Assembly (NCBI GenBank): GCA_005884685.1
Contig: VBAH01000072.1
Span: forward strand, 172,755 to 236,754
Source: Alphaproteobacteria bacterium
GTDB lineage: Bacteria > Pseudomonadota > Alphaproteobacteria > Rhizobiales > Xanthobacteraceae
DNA length: 64,000 bases
Direction of reading: 5' to 3'
Shown: positions 16,530-23,699 of the stretch, piece by piece
How the letters are laid out: the number at the start of each line of letters is the position of its first letter
Numbering within the stretch: position 1 is the stretch's first letter
Notes under the pieces: model-generated
Databases searched by the model: none
Told to the model about the DNA's origin: nothing
What the model saw: only the letters and a program-made list of their open reading frames with translations
Made by a program: the position numbers and the translations under genes

Positions 16530-16600
16530 GTAGCCCGCATGGAGCGAAGCGCAATGCGGGGCCGCCCAACCCGGATTTCGCTTCGCTTCATCCGGGCTAC
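16530..16600. repeat. Palindromic repeat, family C
   Basis: Starts GTAGCCCGCA and ends TCCGGGCTAC, with GGAGCGAAGCGCAATGCGGG and CCGGATTTCGCTTCGCTTCA arms. It lies between the HlyU-like gene and the LLM gene, whose stop is 12 bases away. Confidence 0.85.
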
Positions 16601-16611
16601 GAACTACGAAC

Positions 16612-17820
16612 TTACACTACCAGTTCCGCAGCCGGAACCCGCGTCACCTGGTGCGCCTGCAGCTTCGGCAACACATCACGGCCGAAGCGGCGCACCTGTT
16701 CGAGGAACAGATCGTTCGGCATTGCGCCAAAATTCACGTTGATGAGCAGCTTGTTCGCGCCGACGGCCTCGGCCTGCTCGATCAGCCGCTCGGTCACCTC
16801 CCTGGGCGAGCCGAAAGCGAGCTCGCCGCTTGCGACCTTCGCCTCGACATCGGGGCGATTGAGCGCGCGCGCCTTCTCGCGGTCGATCACCGCCTCGCTC
16901 GCGTTCTCCGGACGTACGTAGTCATAGGAGGACGACGCCACATAGCCGCTCGCAACCGGATTGGCCTTGTGGCCGGGCGGATTGCCGCCGTGGTGCCAGA
17001 GCACGTTGTTGAAATAAAGGAAGTACGGCGCGTATTCCTCGACCGCCTTGGCGCCGCTCTCGGACACCCATGCATCGGTCATCATGCAAATCTGGTCGGC
17101 GCGGATGCGATGGCCGCTTTCGCCGAGCTTCCTGGCGAAATACGCGATCATGTCCTGCACCACGCCGCGGTGCGGATGGTGGATCGCCGCGCCGAAATTT
17201 CCCGCGGCCGCGCTCTCGATCGTCTCCTTCGAGCCGGTGAACGGAATCCAGATCGGCGGGTGCGGCGCCTGATACGGCCGCGGCCAGATCGAGATGTCCT
17301 TGAACGTCCAGAACTTACCCTGATGGCTGAACACATCCTCGGTCCAGGCCTTGCGGATCACCTCGAGCGCCTCGTCGAACCGTGCGCGCGATTCCGCCAT
17401 CGGCACGTCATAGACCTTGTATTCGCGCGGCACGCCGCGCGCGAAGCCTGCAAGAATGCGCCCGCGCGAGAGGTTGTCCGCCATCGCGAGCTCTTCGGCG
17501 ATGCGCAGCGGATTGTGCAGCGGCAAGAGGTTGCCGAGGATGAAGAACTTCAGTCTCTTCGTGCGCTGCGAGCCGGCGGCCGCCATCATGTTCGGGGAGT
17601 TCATCAACCCATGCGGAGTGGTGTGATGCTCGTTCAGCCCGACGCCGTCGTAGCCGAGCCGGTCCATCTCCTCCCAGACGGCGAGATGCTGCTCGTACGA
17701 GCGCGCAGCGACTTCGGCGTCGAAATAGCTGCCCGGCAGCGGGAATGGCATGTGCCGGCCGGGTTTGAACGCGTCGAAGTGACGGTCGAACGGCAGCAAG
17801 TCGAACAGGAAGATCTGCAT
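16612..17820 (-). CDS. LLM class flavin-dependent oxidoreductase
   Basis: A 402-residue luciferase-like monooxygenase, paralogous in fold to the product of 10337-11479. Typical segments are MQIFLFDLLPFDRHFDAF, WEEMDRLGYDGVGLNEHHTTPHGLMNSPNMMAAA, PLHNPLRIAEELAMADNLSRGRILAGFARGVPREY and GSPREVTERLIEQAEAVGANKLLIN. It begins nine bases after the stop of the phosphotransferase gene with GAAGG before the ATG, so it is the third gene of a thioesterase-phosphotransferase-LLM operon. The substrate is unknown. Confidence 0.9.
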   Translation of the reverse strand: MQIFLFDLLPFDRHFDAFKPGRHMPFPLPGSYFDAEVAARSYEQHLAVWEEMDRLGYDGVGLNEHHTTPHGLMNSPNMMAAAGSQRTKRLKFFILGNLLPLHNPLRIAEELAMADNLSRGRILAGFARGVPREYKVYDVPMAESRARFDEALEVIRKAWTEDVFSHQGKFWTFKDISIWPRPYQAPHPPIWIPFTGSKETIESAAAGNFGAAIHHPHRGVVQDMIAYFARKLGESGHRIRADQICMMTDAWVSESGAKAVEEYAPYFLYFNNVLWHHGGNPPGHKANPVASGYVASSSYDYVRPENASEAVIDREKARALNRPDVEAKVASGELAFGSPREVTERLIEQAEAVGANKLLINVNFGAMPNDLFLEQVRRFGRDVLPKLQAHQVTRVPAAELVV

Positions 17821-17829
17821 GTAACCTTC

Positions 17830-19020
17830 TCAATTTGAACCGTGGACGAAAGCCGGATAGAGGCTCAGCAAGCCGCTCGAAGGCCATCGAGTCCGCAGTT
17901 CGGCCGACCACGCACGGGCAACTGATCGAAATTCCGGCAAGACCTCGGCTGCTTCGGTCATTGCGATGGTGACATCCAGGTACCAAAGCAGGCGGGATCG
18001 GATCGAAGCAATCCCCCACATGCGGTCTTCTTTCAATCCGGTGTCGAGGTGCATCGCGAGGCGGCGAAGCAGCCAGACGGCTGCCATCAACGCCATCTCC
18101 GAGTGAAAGACCGTGTCGTTCACTTCGCTGCCGAGGACCGCACCCAATTGGCTGCGATAGGCCGCTTCGACCCGCGCAACGATCGGGTCGGGAATTCGGC
18201 CGGCGCACCAGCACGTGGGGAAACCGATGCGCCAGTACGCGGCGTCGAGAAGCACGTGCCCGGGGCCGGCGAATTCGTAATCGATCAGGCGGACGTGGCT
18301 GTTTTGCAAAAGCGCATTGTCCGGACAGGGATCGCCATGGACGAGACCATTCCAAATCCCGGGTTCATCCAGCCGTTTCGCGATCTGCGCGACGTCGCCC
18401 CGTGGCGGAGCGCCACCGATCCGGTTGCATACCTGGACCGCAATTTCCTCAAGCCGGCTGTTATCGCGCGGCGGATTGCGGCTTGCCGCGGGAAAGCACG
18501 TCTGAAGCGCGCGACCATGCTCCACAATGTTGGTGACGGTATCGGCGTGAAGGCGGCCGAGAGCCAAGGCATACGCCATCAAGGCGCGTTCTGCGGCGTC
18601 CGACTTGCCGTGGAGCAGAGGACCGACCAGCGAATCCAGTTCGGCACCAAGGTCCTCAAAAACAAGGACTCCATGTTGAACATCCCCAGCCAGAAACAGC
18701 GCGCCATGACCGCGTGCCGGCGCTTGTGCGGACAGAAAAGCAGTCGCCACCCACTCCCTGACCAAACCAAACTCATCAAATGCGTCGGCTGCCGTTGGAT
18801 CATAGGCGCCGGATCGCGTTGCCTTGATGATGATCGACCGGTCCTGGCCGCTGTCCCGGATGGCAATGCCGCGCAGAATGAGATTTCGCCGCTCCGCGCT
18901 GCTGAGCACCCGAACGTTGCGAATATCGACCGCCTCGCCGAAGGTCGTTGCAAGCGCCGCCGCCGCGGCGGTTATGACCTTCGCCTGGTCCAGGTCTCGC
19001 AAGGCATTCACGACCTTCAA
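17830..19020 (-). CDS. Aminoglycoside phosphotransferase-like (APH/choline kinase fold) protein
   Basis: A 396-residue protein of the APH kinase-like family. The catalytic loop is GLVHGDPCPDNALLQ (Brenner-type HxDxxxxN) and the metal-binding DFG-equivalent is VRLIDYEFAGPG. The N-terminal lobe includes IIIKATRSGAYDP, holding the ATP-binding Lys. The start overlaps the stop of the upstream thioesterase gene by four bases (ATGA). Codon use is noticeably less G+C-biased than in neighbours. A small-molecule kinase is likely; antibiotic resistance is not implied. The context with a thioesterase and a monooxygenase suggests metabolism of a thioester or alcohol. Confidence 0.8.
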   Translation of the reverse strand: MKVVNALRDLDQAKVITAAAAALATTFGEAVDIRNVRVLSSAERRNLILRGIAIRDSGQDRSIIIKATRSGAYDPTAADAFDEFGLVREWVATAFLSAQAPARGHGALFLAGDVQHGVLVFEDLGAELDSLVGPLLHGKSDAAERALMAYALALGRLHADTVTNIVEHGRALQTCFPAASRNPPRDNSRLEEIAVQVCNRIGGAPPRGDVAQIAKRLDEPGIWNGLVHGDPCPDNALLQNSHVRLIDYEFAGPGHVLLDAAYWRIGFPTCWCAGRIPDPIVARVEAAYRSQLGAVLGSEVNDTVFHSEMALMAAVWLLRRLAMHLDTGLKEDRMWGIASIRSRLLWYLDVTIAMTEAAEVLPEFRSVARAWSAELRTRWPSSGLLSLYPAFVHGSN

Positions 19021-19436
19021 CGCGGCTCCGGCGGAATCGGCCGCGGGCGTCCGTCGTCGCCGACGTGAACGAAGGTGAAGTCCGCGTCGGTGACCTTGTC
19101 GCGATCATGGGTCTGGAAGCGCTGCGCCCAAGCTTCGATGTGGATCTTCATCGAGGTTCGGCCGACGCTCTCGACTTCGGTGTAGACTTCCAGCACGTCG
19201 CCGACGCGCATCGCCTGGATAAAGGTCATCTTTTCGACCACGATCGTCACCACGCGCCCTTGCGCGCGCTCGACTCCGGCGATGCCGCCGGCCTGGTCCA
19301 TGTGCGCCATCACCCAGCCGCCGAAGATGTCACCGTTGGCGTTGGTGTCGGCCGGCATCGCGATGGTGCGCACGGTCAGTTCCCCGCGCGGCGCGGCGGC
19401 GTCGGGTTGTTCGTTGCGCGGCGGCGTCGCGGCCAT
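19017..19436 (-). CDS. Acyl-CoA thioesterase, hot-dog fold (YciA-like)
   Basis: A 139-residue hot-dog domain enzyme hydrolysing acyl-CoA. The YciA/ACOT signature is LTVRTIAMPADTNANGDIFGGWVMAHMDQAGGIAG (about residues 20-54), with the catalytic Asn/Asp in NANGDIFGGW, then VGDVLEVYTEVESVGRTSMKIHIEAW. The start at MAATPPRNEQP gives the normal family length. It is the first gene of an operon running to 16612. It is divergent from the exported protein gene at 19597, so both promoters lie in the 160 bases between. Confidence 0.9.
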   Translation of the reverse strand: MAATPPRNEQPDAAAPRGELTVRTIAMPADTNANGDIFGGWVMAHMDQAGGIAGVERAQGRVVTIVVEKMTFIQAMRVGDVLEVYTEVESVGRTSMKIHIEAWAQRFQTHDRDKVTDADFTFVHVGDDGRPRPIPPEPR

Positions 19437-19596
19437 CGTCACCCACCAATCGAAGCTGAAGTGATGGCCGGGAATCCGGCAAAGGGCAAGGCGGGATGAA
19501 CCAACACACATCGCCGCGCGACCAATACGCATCCACGCCGCCTGCGGCGGGGCGCGCTGGCGTCCGGCTGCCCAATCCAACACGCAAGGAAACAGA

Positions 19597-19950
19597 ATGA
19601 CGAACTTCACCCGCAGAGGCCTGTTCGCCGCCGCATTGCTCGCCGCAGCGGCGGCGCCTGCGACGGCGCAGAACAAGGATACCAGCCTGTTCAAGGTCGT
19701 CTCGGTGAAGGATGAGGTCGTGATCGGCCTCTCGGCCGCGGAGCTTGCGGCGCTCGGCGGCAACGACGCCGGCGCGGTGGCCAAGGCGCTGGCCGCGAAC
19801 GGCACGCTCACGGTGTGGCAATACGCGGTGCGCAAGGCTGCCAGCGGCGATCTCGAACAGGCGCCGCGCGCGAAGATCGGCCTGATCGCACATGAGTCGC
19901 TGCGCGTCGAGCCTTACGCGACGCCGCTCAAGGTAATCGCGCACGAGTGA
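19597..19950 (+). CDS. Exported small protein, function unknown
   Basis: A 117-residue protein with a signal sequence MTNFTRRGLFAAALLAAAAAPATAQ; the twin arginine and cleavage after AxA suggest Tat or Sec export. The mature part (about 92 residues) has alternating strands (LFKVVSVKDEVVIGLSAAELAALG...) and no Cys. I do not recognise a domain. Conserved hypotheticals of this shape occur in this order. Confidence 0.7.
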   Translation: MTNFTRRGLFAAALLAAAAAPATAQNKDTSLFKVVSVKDEVVIGLSAAELAALGGNDAGAVAKALAANGTLTVWQYAVRKAASGDLEQAPRAKIGLIAHESLRVEPYATPLKVIAHE

Positions 19951-20146
19951 GCGTTAACGGCATTGCGGCGGCCGCGTTTGCAATTCGTACTGAACCACCC
20001 TACATAACCGTCATTCGAGATTTCGCCTGCCTCGCAGTCTGCCCGTGACCGGGCGTATTCCCAGACAACGCAGAATCCGGATAGCCGCCCGCGCGAATGG
20101 TTTGTGCGGGCAACGAACGCGGTTATGCGTTTTCAAGGAGATGACT

Positions 20147-20356
20147 ATGGCGACTGGTACCGTGAAGTTCTTCAACGGCCAAAAAGGCTTCGGCTTCATC
20201 GCGCAAGAAGGCGGCGGGCCGGACGTGTTCGTGCATGTCTCCGCGGTCGAGCGCGCCGGAATGCGCGGCCTCGCCGAGGGACAGAAGCTCACCTTCGACA
20301 TCGAGGCCGATCGCAAGAACGGCAAGTCGGCGGCGACCAACCTGCAAGCGGCGTAA
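20147..20356 (+). CDS. Cold-shock protein, CspA family
   Basis: A 69-residue single cold-shock domain. RNP1 is KGFGFI and RNP2 is VFVHVS; the N-terminus [20 protein letters not shown] is canonical. ATG at 20147 is chosen over ATG at 20141 because AAGGAG ends six bases before it. The nearly 200-base upstream region includes a CCCGC...GCGGG hairpin and may be a long 5' leader of the kind that controls csp mRNAs. An intrinsic terminator follows. The protein binds single-stranded RNA or DNA as a chaperone. Confidence 0.96.
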   Translation: MATGTVKFFNGQKGFGFIAQEGGGPDVFVHVSAVERAGMRGLAEGQKLTFDIEADRKNGKSAATNLQAA

Positions 20357-20374
20357 CGCTTCGAGGCGATGCAG

Positions 20375-20402
20375 AAGCCCGGCGTTTGCGCCGGGCTTTT
20401 TC
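20375..20402 (+). terminator. Intrinsic terminator after the cold-shock gene
   Basis: AAGCCCGGCG-tttg-CGCCGGGCTT followed by TTT: a ten-base perfect stem with a four-base loop and a U-run, 19 bases after the csp stop. Confidence 0.95.
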
Positions 20403-20473
20403 GTGGCTTGCAATCTCGGTTCGTAACGCTAGTTTCCCGCCCGCGGGCGCGGCTTAGCGAATGGAACAAGAAC

Positions 20474-20752
20474 ATGGCTCGGAAACCAGGAACGCGCGCC
20501 AGCGGCGAATTTGTGCTGTTCAACGTCTTTTATGAGGACGGGACGCAGCGCTCGAACCGCAAGGTCCCGGCAGAATTGCTCGGCGGGCTCGACGGGGACG
20601 AGCCCGCGCGGGCGGTGATCGAGGCGCAGGACCGCGATATCAGCGCAAAATCCGGCATGGCGCCGCTGCGCATCAAGAAGATCGTGCGCGCCGATGCCAA
20701 GGAGAAGGCGCGCGACGGCGTGAAGGAGTGGAAGCTCCGCGCCGAGAGCTAG
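20474..20752 (+). CDS. Conserved small protein, function unknown
   Basis: A 92-residue hydrophilic protein, MARKPGTRASGEFVLFNVFYEDGTQRSNRKV..., with an apparent N-terminal beta-strand region and a basic C-terminal half (APLRIKKIVRADAKEKARDGVKEWKL). No membrane segment or signal peptide is present. It overlaps the 3' end of the convergent DDAH-like gene by four bases. I cannot name a family; the Lys/Arg content would fit nucleic-acid contact. Confidence 0.65.
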   Translation: MARKPGTRASGEFVLFNVFYEDGTQRSNRKVPAELLGGLDGDEPARAVIEAQDRDISAKSGMAPLRIKKIVRADAKEKARDGVKEWKLRAES

Positions 20753-21657
20753 CCCGCCGCGGCGAGGCGCCGCGCCGCCACTTGTGCCTGCGACACATGG
20801 TCAAGTCGCAACGTCAGGCAGCAGGCCGATCCGCCCGAGCGCTGGAACGCGGTGAGCGGCGTCGCGACCACCGCGTAGCCGCGCGCCTCGAGCGAACGGC
20901 GCAAATCCTCGCTGCAGCTCGACAAAATGATGGTCCGCCCCGCGCAAATCGCGTTCGCGGCGAATTGCGCGGCGTCATCCGCGTTTAGCGCGATGCGGTC
21001 GGCCGGCGCGACGCGTTGGTGGATCGCGTCGAGCGCCGCGGCCGTGAACGCGCCCGGATAATAGACCACCGCGCCGCACGGCAGCGCGCACATCGCGGTA
21101 TCGAGGTGGTAGTAGCTCGGGTTGGCAAGTTCGAGCGCCACGCACGGCACATTGAACACCGACTGCACGCTCTCCGCCGCCGCCGCGTCCGAGCGGAACC
21201 CGCAGCCCATCCAGAACAGGCCGCGGCCCGCGTCCCACAGGCAATCGCCCGCGCCTTCGAGCGCGACGCCCTGCGGCATCTCGATCACCTGATCGATCAG
21301 CCCGCGCGCGGCGAGCGCACGGAACGCACCGGCAAACACCGGCTGCTCGCGCTGCCGTTCCGGATGGCGGAAGCGCGCCACCAGCGCCTTGCCGTCGAGC
21401 ACGACCGCGGCGTTGGCGGTGAAGACGAGATCGGGCAGGCCCGCATGCGGCACGACCGTCTCGATGGCGGCGCCGCTTGAGAGCAGCGCCGCATGCAGCC
21501 CCTGCCACTGCACTTCCGCGCTCGCATGCAGCGCATCGCCGCGATCGGCCCAGGCGGCCGGGTCCATCCAGGGATTGATGCTGTAGGTGACCGCGAAGTG
21601 TTGCGGCGGGCACATCAGGAAACGCGGCGGCGTTGATCGGAACGTCGCAATGGTCAT
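20749..21657 (-). CDS. Dimethylarginine dimethylaminohydrolase-like amidinotransferase-family enzyme
   Basis: A 302-residue pentein-fold guanidine-modifying enzyme. The start MTIATFRSTPPRFLMCPPQHFAVTYSINPWMD is chosen because upstream residues are unlike the family. Signature segments are PDLVFTANAAVVLDGKALVARFRHPERQREQP (the FTAN/R-H-P substrate region), GVALEGAGDCLWD, YHLDTAMCALPCGAVVYYP with the catalytic His, and SGGSACCLTLRL with the nucleophilic Cys near the C-terminus. Likely substrates are methylated arginine or a related guanidine or ornithine derivative. No partner gene is obvious. Confidence 0.88.
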   Translation of the reverse strand: MTIATFRSTPPRFLMCPPQHFAVTYSINPWMDPAAWADRGDALHASAEVQWQGLHAALLSSGAAIETVVPHAGLPDLVFTANAAVVLDGKALVARFRHPERQREQPVFAGAFRALAARGLIDQVIEMPQGVALEGAGDCLWDAGRGLFWMGCGFRSDAAAAESVQSVFNVPCVALELANPSYYHLDTAMCALPCGAVVYYPGAFTAAALDAIHQRVAPADRIALNADDAAQFAANAICAGRTIILSSCSEDLRRSLEARGYAVVATPLTAFQRSGGSACCLTLRLDHVSQAQVAARRLAAAG

Positions 21658-21811
21658 CGCGGTGTCGCACCTGTGCTTCGAGGAATCGGTTGGCGCGAAG
21701 ATAGGTACAACTGCGTCGGATGTAAGATGAGCGCGCGCGGGCAAGCGCGGAACCTGGGTGAATAACTGTTAACTCCTACGGGAAATTACGCAGGCACGGA
21801 GCGGTGCACCC

Positions 21812-21926
21812 GTAGCCCGGATTGAGCCCAAAGCGCGTTTACGTCTTCGCCGCGCTATGGCGAAATCCGGGACCGCATTCACGCGCGAGAGACACCCCGG
21901 ATGTCGCTGCGCTCCATCCGGGCTAC
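21812..21926. repeat. Palindromic repeat, family C (full)
   Basis: Starts GTAGCCCGGA and ends TCCGGGCTAC, with inner GCCAAAGCGCG-like and GGCGAAATCCGGGA segments. It is flanked by 18-base direct repeats. Confidence 0.85.
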
Positions 21927-21968
21927 GGGCTCCTCCGGGGAAATTACGCAGGCACGCTCTGCCGTCAC

Positions 21969-22091
21969 CGTCATGGCCGGGCATAGCCCGTCGAAGACGG
22001 GCGTAAACGCCCTGGTGTCCCGGCCATCTCGCTTAGGAGTGCAAAGCAGTGCCCGCTCTATCGGGATGCCCGCGACAAGCCCGGCCATGAC
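21969..22091. repeat. Palindromic repeat, family B
   Basis: Starts CGTCATGGCCGGGCATAGCC, has GACGGGCGTAAACGCCCTGG in the middle and ends CAAGCCCGGCCATGA. The related copies are at 28135 and, within a gene, at 51703. Confidence 0.88.
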
Positions 22092-22103
22092 CAGTGAGAG
22101 AAT

Positions 22104-23285
22104 TTACGCCGGCACGCTCTTCGCCAGAAACTCCACCGCCGCCTGCGCGCCGCCGCGGCCGTGCGGAATGTTCAGCGCGGACAGCGCCATCTCCACCACG
22201 CTGAGCGTGCCGAAAATCATCGGCGCATTGACGTGGCCCATGTGCGCAATGCGAAATGCCTTGCCCTCGTGCGCGCCGAGGCCGCGCCCGAGGATGACGC
22301 CGCACTGGTCGCGGCAATAGTCCGCGATCGCGGTCGAGCTTGCGCCGTTGCGCATCACCACCGTGGTCACGGTGTCGGAGCGCTGCTCCGGCTCGGAGGC
22401 GTTGAACCCGATTGCCTGCCCCTCGGCCCAGGTGCCGACCGCGCGGCGCGTCGCCTCGGCGAGCAGGCGGTGGCGCGCGAACACGTTCTCCAGCCCCTCG
22501 GCGAAGATCATGTCGAGCGCGGCGCGCAGGCCGAACAGCAGGTGCTCCGGCGGCGTGCCGCAATATTTGTGGTAGTGCACGTCGCCGTCGCGGAAGGTCC
22601 AGTCCCAGTAGGGCGTGCGCATGTTCGCTGTTTTGTGCGCTTCGCGCGCACGCGCGCCGGCGGCGGTGAAGGAGAGGCCGGGCGGCGTCATCAGCCCTTT
22701 CTGCGAGCCGGCCATCGCGACGTCCACGCCCCAGGCGTCCATCGCAAACGGCATGCAGCCGAGCGACGCGACCGCATCGACCATCAGCAGCGCGTCGCTC
22801 CCGGCCGCATCGCGCGCCTTGCCGATCGCCGCGATATCGTTCGCAACGCCCGATGCGGTGTCGACCTGCGTCACCAGGATCGCCTTGATGCTGCTGTCGC
22901 GCTTGAGCTTCGCCTCGACGGCCTCCGGCTGCACGGCGCGGCGGATGTCGCCGGAAAGCACCTCGACCTCGGCCCCCAGCATCCGCGCAGCCTCGCCCCA
23001 GGCGATCGCGAAGCGGCCGCTTTCCAAGACCAGCACCTTGTCGCCGCGCGAGAGCACGTTGGTGAGCGCCGCCTCCCACGCGCCATGCCCGTTCGCCGCG
23101 TAGATGTAGGAGCGCCCGGCGGTCGCAAAGATGCGCGACATGTCGGCGAGCAGCGTGTCAGTGAGCGCGACCAGCGGGCCGGAATAGATGTCGACCGCCG
23201 GCCGCTGCATGGCGGCAAGCACGGCATCCGGGATGACGGTCGGGCCCGGGATGGAGAGAAATTCACGGCCGGAAGCAAGGGGCAT
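22104..23285 (-). CDS. Class V aminotransferase (serine/alanine-glyoxylate type)
   Basis: A 393-residue PLP enzyme of fold type I, class V. The start MPLASGREFLSIPGPTVIPDAVLAAM contains the PGPT motif of the family. The PLP-binding Lys is in MAGSQKGLMTPPGLSF (about residue 195); the aspartate that pairs with the pyridine N is in LLMVDAVASLG. The length is normal. It probably transfers an amino group from serine or alanine to glyoxylate, or acts on a related 2-oxo acid; the exact donor is not decided by sequence. Its stop region is duplicated in the adjacent intergenic DNA. Confidence 0.9.
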   Translation of the reverse strand: MPLASGREFLSIPGPTVIPDAVLAAMQRPAVDIYSGPLVALTDTLLADMSRIFATAGRSYIYAANGHGAWEAALTNVLSRGDKVLVLESGRFAIAWGEAARMLGAEVEVLSGDIRRAVQPEAVEAKLKRDSSIKAILVTQVDTASGVANDIAAIGKARDAAGSDALLMVDAVASLGCMPFAMDAWGVDVAMAGSQKGLMTPPGLSFTAAGARAREAHKTANMRTPYWDWTFRDGDVHYHKYCGTPPEHLLFGLRAALDMIFAEGLENVFARHRLLAEATRRAVGTWAEGQAIGFNASEPEQRSDTVTTVVMRNGASSTAIADYCRDQCGVILGRGLGAHEGKAFRIAHMGHVNAPMIFGTLSVVEMALSALNIPHGRGGAQAAVEFLAKSVPA

Positions 23286-23699
23286 CAGTTCCCTCGTCTA
23301 AGGTCAGGAATGGGCCTGCCTAGCATGTTTTTTGGGCCCGTCCGATGAATGAATTTGACAAGGCGGATCAGCGGGATTGAGCCATCGTTACCGGCCTGCT
23401 TCGATCCCCATGCACGTTCGCGGAGCGCCATGCTGCGCCATCGCCCCTTGTGGAAACGGGTTGCTCAGAGATTGAGCAAGGGACGTTGGGCGAGGGGAAT
23501 CTTCCTTGACCCCTCACCCGCCCGAGTTTGTTGAACTGTTAGCGGCGCCCTCTCCCACAAGGGCACAAGGGGAGAGGCCAATACGGCGGTCCGGAACGTG
23601 CGGCTGCCTTGCGCCGGCGCCAGACTGACCTTCACAGTGACTCCAGAATCGTCGTCGGATAGCGTGACTGAGCCGTTGATCGAGCCGTCAGGCAAAAGG
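23286..23699. other. Intergenic region before the TIR gene
   Basis: 414 bases without a supported gene. It contains the family E hairpin (23510-23580) and presumably the promoters of the divergent aminotransferase and TIR genes. The reading frame of the TIR gene is open upstream to an ATG at 23598, but that extension is not TIR-like. Confidence 0.5.
23510..23580. repeat. Hairpin repeat, family E
   Basis: Contains CCCCTCACCCGCCCGAG and CCCTCTCCC-acaag-GGCACAAGGGGAGAGG. A similar unit is at 33332-33395 and a longer relative at 54935-55100. Confidence 0.75.

Larger units (their letters stand above)
21658..22103. other. Repeat-filled gap with copies of a gene 3' end
   Basis: 446 bases without a gene. 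It contains a family C repeat (21812-21926), a family B repeat (21969-22091), and an 18-base direct repeat GGAAATTACGCAGGCACG at 21781-21798 and 21939-21956. The direct repeat resembles the last codons and stop of the neighbouring aminotransferase gene at 22098-22115. Confidence 0.7.

Noticed and set aside
17830..19020. Aminoglycoside resistance gene
   Set aside because: The APH fold covers many small-molecule kinases; the operon with a thioesterase and a monooxygenase suggests metabolism.
23349..23534. Short open frame before the TIR gene
   Set aside because: It runs into a family E hairpin repeat, and has no ribosome binding site or conserved-looking sequence.
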